Below are positions 5,498 through 10,070 of a stretch of DNA of 10,070 nucleotides, piece by piece. The stretch covers positions 1 through 10,070 of the forward strand of contig CAILKC010000777.1 in the NCBI GenBank assembly GCA_903834675.1, written 5' to 3'. Position numbers and translations under genes: made by a program. The notes under the pieces are model-generated. The model saw nothing but the letters and a program-made list of their open reading frames with translations, ran no database searches and had not been told where the DNA came from. The number at the start of each line of letters is the position of its first letter. Positions within the stretch are counted from its first letter, which is position 1. Origin of the DNA: an uncultured Victivallales bacterium (GTDB taxonomy: Bacteria; Verrucomicrobiota; Lentisphaeria; Oligosphaerales; JAFGRS01).

Positions 5498-7864
5498 TCA
5501 TTCCTTGTTGTGAACCTGCGGGTTGACCTCGAACCGGGGCGACGGCTTGCGTCCGGGGGTACTCTCGCGCTCGGGCGCGGCCAGGGGGCGGCAGTAGCCG
5601 GCAGACGCCAGCGCCGCGACCGCCGCCTCCGTCTCTTCAGATGAGCGCAGCCCCAGTGCACGTTGCATCTCGGAGATGGAGAAATCCATCAGGCCGTCCT
5701 TGCGGATACGACTCAGCACCCGGCGGGCGCCTTCCGGCAATTGGTGTGATTTCATCGCCTGCTGTGCCCGCTGGGCGTGCATGGCGAAGTAGGTGGTCAG
5801 GACGATGGAGTTCCGCATGTGGTGCTCCTCGATCTGCTCCGAGCCTTCGCAGCAGGCCGCGATCAGGGCCAGCCGCAGCGCCTGTGCCGGGAAACGTGCG
5901 GCAAAGTCCAGCATCTTAACCAACGCCCCGCCGCCGCCACTCTGCGACTCGACCTTGTCGTGGAACTCCACCCAGATCCCCTTGGCGTCCGGGCTCAACC
6001 CCACATACTGCGGCTCCGCGCGTTCCCAGGCGTTGTCAAGCAGTCTCTCCACCAGCCCGGTGTACTCGCTGCAGACGGTCGGGTCGACCTCCCGCTCGGA
6101 GTATGCGCGCTTCAGGTGGCCGTCGGGGTCCCGCCTGCCGACCCAGGAGTCAGGAACGCAGAAGATATTCCTTGACATGTAGCCGCTGTCGAAGAGGTCC
6201 GCGCTTTCGCCTAGCTTCCGCAGATAATCGGTCTGAACCAGAAGAAGGATGCCCTCACACGGCCGTTCGACGGTCTCCGTGGCCCGCCCCGACCGTTTCT
6301 TGCGCAGCGGTGAGCTGCCATCAAATGCACGGATATGGATGTCCTCGCGCGTCTCGCCGCCGGAGTACAACCCCAACATCAGCTTGAGGAAAGTTCTGGC
6401 GTCGTCCGTGAATACCCCTACCAGGCCGCCAGTCTCAACCATGAGGTCGCTGATCGCCTCGGGCGTCGCGTCCTCAACCAGGAACGCGGGGTTACGCAAT
6501 CCTGCCCGTTCCGCCTCTATCTCGGTGAGTATCTGCTCCATTTCCGCCTCCAGGCGTTGCGCCTCCCCCGGCTTTGTCTTCGGCGACGCGGATGCCTCTT
6601 CCAGCGCCTTCAGCCGTCTCTCCTTCCTGAGCAGCCTGCGCCTGGCACGCTGGTACTCCTGCTCGCGGCCCAGAATCCACGCCTGGATCGGGGCCATGGC
6701 CGGCGTGAACAGGGAGCTCTTTCGTTCGCCCCGCGCCATGAAGATGAAACTGTAGAGATTCCCGCGCCCCTCGACTCCTCTTTTCACCCGCACATACACA
6801 TCCCTCCCGACGCAGACCCCGGCCACGGTGAGTACGCTCAACGCGGCGGCCTCCATGGGTACGCGTATGGTCTCGGAGATCTCGACTGCCATGGGTCCCA
6901 GCGCTGGCGGCATGGCGTTGAGGGGAAACGGCGGAAGCGGCTCAAAGGTGACTCCCTCGTCCAGGTCCGGCCAAGAAGTAAGAGTGCTCACTTCCTGATC
7001 CCGTGGATCATCCTGCTGCCGGGCAGGGGGCCGTGCTTGACGGCTGTAGGCCGACCGCAGGGCCGCCCGCGCCTCGCTCTGCGCCAAGGGCGGTTTGCAG
7101 TTCGCGGCGAAGGTCATGACGTGCGCCTCGGCGGTGGCGGCGTCCAATTCAGCGTCCCGCAACTGGCACGCCAGTTGGAACGCCTTGTAGTTCCGCTCGC
7201 CCTGCCGCGCCCCATTCAGGATCAGTGCGGCAACAGACGGGGGTATGTCGCCCTTGGCCGTGGCCCCTTGGCGGTCCGCGGTGGCCGCCGCTGGCGCCAT
7301 CTCGGCCCCAACCGGCAGCCATGCAGGGTTCCAGTCCAGGAGGGGTGCATCCTGCTTCACCCCGTAGACTCCCCCGGAGTGGTGCACCGAAGGCGGGGCA
7401 CAGACCTGCCGTCCCCCGCTCAGCAGATCCCATCCCTCCCCCTTCTGCGACCGCGGTGCTGTGGTCCCTTCCGGTACTTGGAAGTAGGCGTGGAACCGCC
7501 CAGGCGGGGCGTTATCCCTGGCAACCATGTAGGTTTGGGCGGCGTCGGGGTGTATGCCCAGCCACGCCACCCCGAGGGCCGGATCGTCGAAGTCCAGTAC
7601 TACGACCCCCGATGCCTCGCCCGTCAGGATTCCCAGATTCGGGCACTCTCCGTTCGCCCAGTACCGACTCACCTCCTCCGGCGACAGGCGGAGCGTTGGC
7701 CAGTCACGCAGCCCTGGCAGAGGACGCTTCCCCGTCCCGGGATCATCCTGGATCGGTGGCTGCAGGGGCACGACTCGCCACCCGCGCGCGGTGTACTCGG
7801 GCACCGCCTCGATGAAGCTGGCGCCGCTCGGGCGCATGGTCAGGCCTTTATCAACATGTTCCAT
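5498..7864 (-). CDS. Primase-polymerase / DUF3987 ATPase replication protein
   Basis: This 788-residue multidomain protein is of the kind that starts replication of phages, satellites and plasmid-like islands. Residues about 15-185 are a bifunctional primase-polymerase (archaeo-eukaryotic primase) domain: VVVLDFDDP at 87-95 gives the catalytic DxD, and GGRQVCAPPSVHHSGGVYG at 150-168 is the conserved core with the expected histidine. Residues about 205-275 resemble a primase C-terminal helical domain. Residues about 315-700 match the DUF3987 ATPase/helicase-like family, with a degenerate P-loop MARGERKSS at 376-384, an acidic strand VGVFTDDA at 482-489, and a charged coiled coil near 395-455 inserted between them. 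Residues about 709-765 look like a winged helix. The ATG at 7864 has AGGAG 7 bases upstream; an in-frame GTG at 7900 is less likely. It is last in the minus-strand gene run, 111 bases after the small membrane-protein gene. Confidence 0.88.
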   Translation of the reverse strand: MEHVDKGLTMRPSGASFIEAVPEYTARGWRVVPLQPPIQDDPGTGKRPLPGLRDWPTLRLSPEEVSRYWANGECPNLGILTGEASGVVVLDFDDPALGVAWLGIHPDAAQTYMVARDNAPPGRFHAYFQVPEGTTAPRSQKGEGWDLLSGGRQVCAPPSVHHSGGVYGVKQDAPLLDWNPAWLPVGAEMAPAAATADRQGATAKGDIPPSVAALILNGARQGERNYKAFQLACQLRDAELDAATAEAHVMTFAANCKPPLAQSEARAALRSAYSRQARPPARQQDDPRDQEVSTLTSWPDLDEGVTFEPLPPFPLNAMPPALGPMAVEISETIRVPMEAAALSVLTVAGVCVGRDVYVRVKRGVEGRGNLYSFIFMARGERKSSLFTPAMAPIQAWILGREQEYQRARRRLLRKERRLKALEEASASPKTKPGEAQRLEAEMEQILTEIEAERAGLRNPAFLVEDATPEAISDLMVETGGLVGVFTDDARTFLKLMLGLYSGGETREDIHIRAFDGSSPLRKKRSGRATETVERPCEGILLLVQTDYLRKLGESADLFDSGYMSRNIFCVPDSWVGRRDPDGHLKRAYSEREVDPTVCSEYTGLVERLLDNAWERAEPQYVGLSPDAKGIWVEFHDKVESQSGGGGALVKMLDFAARFPAQALRLALIAACCEGSEQIEEHHMRNSIVLTTYFAMHAQRAQQAMKSHQLPEGARRVLSRIRKDGLMDFSISEMQRALGLRSSEETEAAVAALASAGYCRPLAAPERESTPGRKPSPRFEVNPQVHNKE

Positions 7865-7899
7865 GTCTGAACTCCTACCTGCTTGTGTTCTCGTCGGCA

Positions 7900-7919
7900 C
7901 CCTTGCACAAAGGCAAGGG
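7900..7919. repeat. Inverted repeat upstream of the primase gene
   Basis: CCCTTGC (7900-7906) and GCAAGGG (7913-7919) form a perfect 7-bp stem around ACAAAG. It sits in the 111-base gap between the small membrane-protein gene and the primase gene, 36 bases before the primase ATG. It could be an operator or an mRNA hairpin that tunes primase expression. No U-tract follows on the minus strand, so it is not a typical terminator. Confidence 0.5.
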
Positions 7920-7975
7920 CCATACTGAGCCCATGACTGCCGAACTCACCATGGGCGGTGCGGAGCGGGCGCGCA

Positions 7976-8371
7976 TCAGGATGCGTGAGCTTGCTCTCCG
8001 CCGGCTGTCGCCACCGCGGTACCTGCAGCCACACCCAGGAGGAAGATCACCGTCTCCATCTCGGTTAGGTCCCCGGCCAAGCAGGTCGCCCGGCGCCGGC
8101 CGTGGTCGGAACTCGTCCGCAGACTCCAGTAGGTCTTTCCGTCCAGTACGCGCTTCTCGATCCCGGTCTCGATGTCAACGGCACCCAAACGCCGCTGCGG
8201 TGGCTTCGAGCAGATGCTGCTGCACTTCACCTCCAGGTCCCCATGCACAAGGATGCTCCTGCCTCCCACGAGTACCTGGGCGAAGGCTTCACCCGGGACA
8301 CCCGTGGTTGCCAGTAGCCGGACGTGGGGGGCGTACACTCTGTTGATCAGGTTCTCATGCGTCGTATCCAT
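7976..8371 (-). CDS. Small hypothetical protein with a C-terminal membrane segment
   Basis: I do not recognise this 131-residue protein. Its N-terminal part (about 8-85) alternates short strands and turns (VRLLATTGVPGEAFAQVLVGG near 17-37) and includes the cysteine pair C50 and C54 in VKCSSICS. A basic run HGRRR at 90-94 is followed by a hydrophobic stretch at about 106-123 (VIFLLGVAAGTAVATAGG from 108), probably one membrane helix, then a short polar tail. It could be a tail-anchored protein, though the hydrophobic stretch is also Ala/Gly-rich and modest. The ATG at 8371 was chosen because GAAGGAG lies 9 bases upstream; the open frame extends to 8587 but that part overlaps the preceding gene and reads as Arg-rich noise. 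It starts 14 bases after the helix-turn-helix gene ends, so the two form an operon. Confidence 0.65.
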   Translation of the reverse strand: MDTTHENLINRVYAPHVRLLATTGVPGEAFAQVLVGGRSILVHGDLEVKCSSICSKPPQRRLGAVDIETGIEKRVLDGKTYWSLRTSSDHGRRRATCLAGDLTEMETVIFLLGVAAGTAVATAGGEQAHAS

Positions 8372-8385
8372 CGTTCCACACTCCT

Positions 8386-8676
8386 TCACTCCGCGATCCC
8401 GTGCCTTGCCAGCTCTTCGACTTGTTCCAGGTCGTACCGCACGCGCCGCTGCGAGTAGCGAATGCGAGTGACCTTCCCTTCCCGCGCGTACCGCTCCAGG
8501 GTGCGGATGCATACCCCGAGTACCTCTGCTGCGCGCTTGGCGGTGCCCAGTCTGCGCCTGGCCCCGGCCCCTGGCGTCAGCTGGCACGTGCGGAGGACAG
8601 CCCCGCGCTGCTCCTCCGAGACCGTTGGGTCGCCTCGGAGGATCCGTTCGATGACCTGCATTGTTGGCGTTTCCAC
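8386..8676 (-). CDS. Excisionase/MerR-like helix-turn-helix DNA-binding protein
   Basis: The 96-residue product ends in a winged helix-turn-helix of the HTH_17/MerR-like type, as in excisionases and AlpA-like regulators. TAKRAAEVLGVCIRTLERYA at 45-64 is the helix-turn-helix, EGKVTRIRYSQRRVRYD near 66-82 the wing, and EQVEELA at 84-90 the closing helix. The first 40 residues are charged and probably form a helical extension. The GTG at 8676 has AAAGGG about 7 bases upstream; the in-frame ATG at 8661 has a weaker site and would drop five residues. It is the first gene after a 475-base gap with two perfect palindromes, so it may control its own promoter and the small membrane-protein and primase genes downstream. 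It could also act as a recombination directionality factor. Confidence 0.8.
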   Translation of the reverse strand: METPTMQVIERILRGDPTVSEEQRGAVLRTCQLTPGAGARRRLGTAKRAAEVLGVCIRTLERYAREGKVTRIRYSQRRVRYDLEQVEELARHGIAE

Positions 8677-8710
8677 TTGCTTACCCTTTCGTTCTGAAGT
8701 TGACGCGTTC

Positions 8711-8728
8711 CGCACGACAGTTCGTGCG
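8711..8728. promoter_or_regulatory. Palindromic operator candidate
   Basis: CGCACGA-CAGT-TCGTGCG is a perfect 7-bp dyad with a 4-base spacer, 34 bases upstream of the helix-turn-helix gene's GTG. Its left half, with flanking bases (CCGCACGACAG), recurs exactly at 8985-8995 in the same gap. Size, symmetry and position suit a dimeric regulator, most simply the adjacent helix-turn-helix protein acting on its own promoter. Confidence 0.5.
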
Positions 8729-8753
8729 CCTGTATGAAGGATAGCGGCCGCGC

Positions 8754-8780
8754 CGGGGGTGAAAGGGGGTTTCACCCCCG
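8754..8780. repeat. Perfect 11-bp inverted repeat with G5 loop
   Basis: CGGGGGTGAAA (8754-8764) and TTTCACCCCCG (8770-8780) pair perfectly around GGGGG. On the plus strand it is followed by ATTTTC, a short T-rich tail, so it might stop plus-strand transcription. On the minus strand it sits 77 bases upstream of the helix-turn-helix gene, where it could serve as a second operator. The loop of five G and the two G5 arm tracts also place three G-runs within 16 bases, unusual for a plain hairpin. Confidence 0.55.
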
Positions 8781-9151
8781 ATTTTCTGGGAGGCGGAGAA
8801 GGCGGGTGGATCATCCCGCATGGAACCCTTGCCTGGGGCGGTGGAGGGGTCCAGGAGTCTACGCGGTGCCAGGTGCTGCGGGGGGCAGGCAGCCTTCGTC
8901 ACGCATCGGCGCAGTTCTGTGTGGCACGAGGCAGAGTGGCGCCTGCGGATGCAGCCGGTCACTCCGTGATGGCGTGGTTCGCCACCGCACGACAGGGCAC
9001 AAAAGCGACTCGGAGAGGCGCTTTGTAGTGGGCGTGGAACCAGGCCGTCCTGCCTGGCTGAATCCGCCACGCGAAGCCGACATGAGGAAGCCGTCAGCTA
9101 GGGACGGACACAGCAGCCTGGGCGACCGACGGGGCCGAACTCATCCGGTTT

Positions 9152-10070
9152 CTACCAACGCCCGGTGATGTGGCGGAGGACACCAAGCCAGACATCGTCC
9201 GGGTCATGCATCCAGAGGGGCGTGCCCCTTGCCGGAGGCGGCTCAGCCAACGGCGGAATGGGTGGTAGCTCAGCCGAGAGAATGTTGTGAGCGCCAATAC
9301 CGGCGTTCTTGAACACCGTCAAGACGGTCTCGGTGCTGAACGGACCGGGGCGGTTGCCACGCACCGCTGCAGCGATGCGCGACACAGGCCTCTCGATCAC
9401 CTCGCCGGTCGCGGGGTCACGGGCGTTCAGGGCCACGTCTTCGACGACCTCGCTCTTCCACTTGGCTGTGGGGTGGTCGCGTCGGTACTGCCTGGCGTGG
9501 TGCAGCCAGATGATGTTCCGGCGCGCTACCCACCCGAACCCATGCACGCGGTCGCCCGCCGCGTCCTTCGTCGCTTGCCCGACATTTGCCAGGTGTGCCC
9601 GCATCTCCATACCCGCCACCGCCAGGGGCTCCCACTCGGCCAGCAGGCGAATCCTGCGCGCCCGCTCGACATCATGAATCGCCAAGCACAGCGCCTGCAG
9701 GTCACCCCTTCGCCATCGCGCCCACGCCGACATGACCCCAAACACGCCGTCCCCCTGCTCTTTCTCCGCTCCCCATAGGCCGGCCGCCATCGCCTTCACC
9801 ATCTCACGATGGAGGTCGGGCTTCCCTCTTTTCCCTTCCTGCTGCCCGGCCGATCCGGCCGATGGGCTAGCCCCCGCGGACAAGACGTCGGTGAGCAGTC
9901 GCGCCAGGGGCTGCCGATCGTCTCCGATCATGCGGAGCATGGCGAGGATCGCGTCGGCCGTGAGGGACTCCAGGAGGACGTCAAGGTCGGTGAAGGATAA
10001 CCCCTCGTGGTACCTCATTATGTCTCGCGCCCTGAAGCACAACGCCGCCTTGATCCACGCATAGACACAC
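9152..10070 (-). CDS. Hypothetical protein, 5' end outside the window
   Basis: I do not recognise this protein. Its frame stays open to the window edge (read upstream from TTG 10042: Ala-Ala-Lys-Ile-Trp-Ala-Tyr-Val-Cys) with the same high third-position GC, so the true start is probably beyond 10070; about 305 residues are visible. An ATG at 10018 is the only good internal start and has no strong ribosome-binding site. The visible part is mostly helical and charged. It has a helical N-terminal section (TDLDVLLESLTADAILAML from the ATG), an Ala/Ser/Gly linker, a Trp/Arg-rich middle (WARWRRGDLQ, WVARRNIIWLHHARQYRRDH) and a Pro-rich section before the end. No signal peptide or membrane helix is seen. 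The basic aromatic middle would suit nucleic-acid binding, but that is inference. Confidence 0.7.
   Translation of the reverse strand, partial: CVYAWIKAALCFRARDIMRYHEGLSFTDLDVLLESLTADAILAMLRMIGDDRQPLARLLTDVLSAGASPSAGSAGQQEGKRGKPDLHREMVKAMAAGLWGAEKEQGDGVFGVMSAWARWRRGDLQALCLAIHDVERARRIRLLAEWEPLAVAGMEMRAHLANVGQATKDAAGDRVHGFGWVARRNIIWLHHARQYRRDHPTAKWKSEVVEDVALNARDPATGEVIERPVSRIAAAVRGNRPGPFSTETVLTVFKNAGIGAHNILSAELPPIPPLAEPPPARGTPLWMHDPDDVWLGVLRHITGRW

Larger units (their letters stand above)
8677..9151. other. Intergenic region upstream of the helix-turn-helix gene
   Basis: These 475 bases lie between two minus-strand genes. The frames open on either strand give Arg-, Pro- and Cys-rich products without recognisable domains, so I call no gene. 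The proximal part holds the two palindromes listed separately. The distal part (about 8800-9150) shows only an imperfect hairpin GGCG/CGCC near 8971-8983 and the second CCGCACGACAG at 8985-8995. A small RNA or the promoter of the regulator operon could lie here, but no strong -35/-10 pair is visible. Confidence 0.5.
4198..10070. mobile_element. Probable integrated element next to tRNA-Tyr (right end outside window)
   Basis: Immediately past tRNA-Tyr the content changes from housekeeping genes to repeat-dense non-coding DNA, then to a run of minus-strand genes with no housekeeping role: a primase-polymerase/DUF3987 replication protein, a small excisionase/MerR-like DNA-binding protein and two small or unknown proteins. 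tRNA genes are common integration sites. No integrase, relaxase or structural gene is visible, and I see no second copy of the tRNA 3' end in the window, so the boundaries and the element class are inference. Confidence 0.45.

Noticed and set aside
4575..5526. Open frames on both strands through the repeat array, giving 19-residue Pro/Arg/Gly repeats
   Set aside because: A 57-base period keeps several frames open at once, so openness is no evidence of coding. The change to a 32-base period breaks the frame, and substitutions follow the nucleic-acid fold rather than codons.
6335..7870. A 511-codon plus-strand open frame inside the primase region
   Set aside because: It is exactly antisense to a protein with clear primase motifs, and its translation is Arg/Gly/Pro-rich with no domain. 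It is a by-product of high GC.
8372..8587. N-terminal extension of the small membrane protein to 8587
   Set aside because: The extension overlaps the helix-turn-helix gene in another frame and reads as low-complexity Arg/Gly/Ala, whereas the ATG at 8371 has a strong ribosome-binding site.
8681..9168. Small genes in the gap upstream of the regulator (plus-strand frame 8734-9168, minus-strand frame 8681-9070)
   Set aside because: Both translations are Arg/Pro/Cys-rich without domains, the two frames overlap each other, and one runs through the palindromes and into the neighbouring gene.

Overview
This is a GC-rich bacterial window made of two unlike parts that meet at a tRNA gene. The left part (about 1-4200) looks like ordinary chromosome. 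It holds rsmE (a 16S rRNA uridine methyltransferase), a translationally coupled gene of unknown function, a convergent gene fusing a PfkB-family sugar kinase to a HAD phosphatase, and a complete tRNA-Tyr. RsmE and a class II tRNA-Tyr with encoded CCA fix the domain as Bacteria. The kinase-phosphatase fusion and the high GC content would fit a PVC-group lineage such as Kiritimatiellota, but that is a guess, because the window has no phylogenetic marker I can align by eye.

The right part (about 4200-10070) looks like an accessory element. Directly 3' of tRNA-Tyr lies a stem-loop, then about 1.2 kb with no credible gene but with dense structured DNA: a dispersed AGCCACAAGT repeat, a tandem array whose 57-bp unit folds as a perfect three-way junction, a nested hairpin, and a 14-bp perfect inverted repeat in a locally AT-richer patch. 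Every gene beyond this is on the minus strand and reads toward the tRNA. Upstream to downstream these are a gene of unknown function cut by the window edge (9152-10070), a 475-bp gap with two perfect palindromes, a small excisionase/MerR-like helix-turn-helix protein, a small protein with a C-terminal membrane segment, and a large primase-polymerase/DUF3987 ATPase replication protein.

The best reading is a phage satellite, plasmid-like island or integrative element sitting next to tRNA-Tyr, with its own regulator and primase-helicase. The structured non-coding zone downstream of the primase would hold its replication origin or end sequences. No integrase, capsid or relaxase gene is visible, so the element type and its boundaries are unproven. 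The most unusual object is the tandem three-way-junction array, whose two hairpin loops are complementary to each other.
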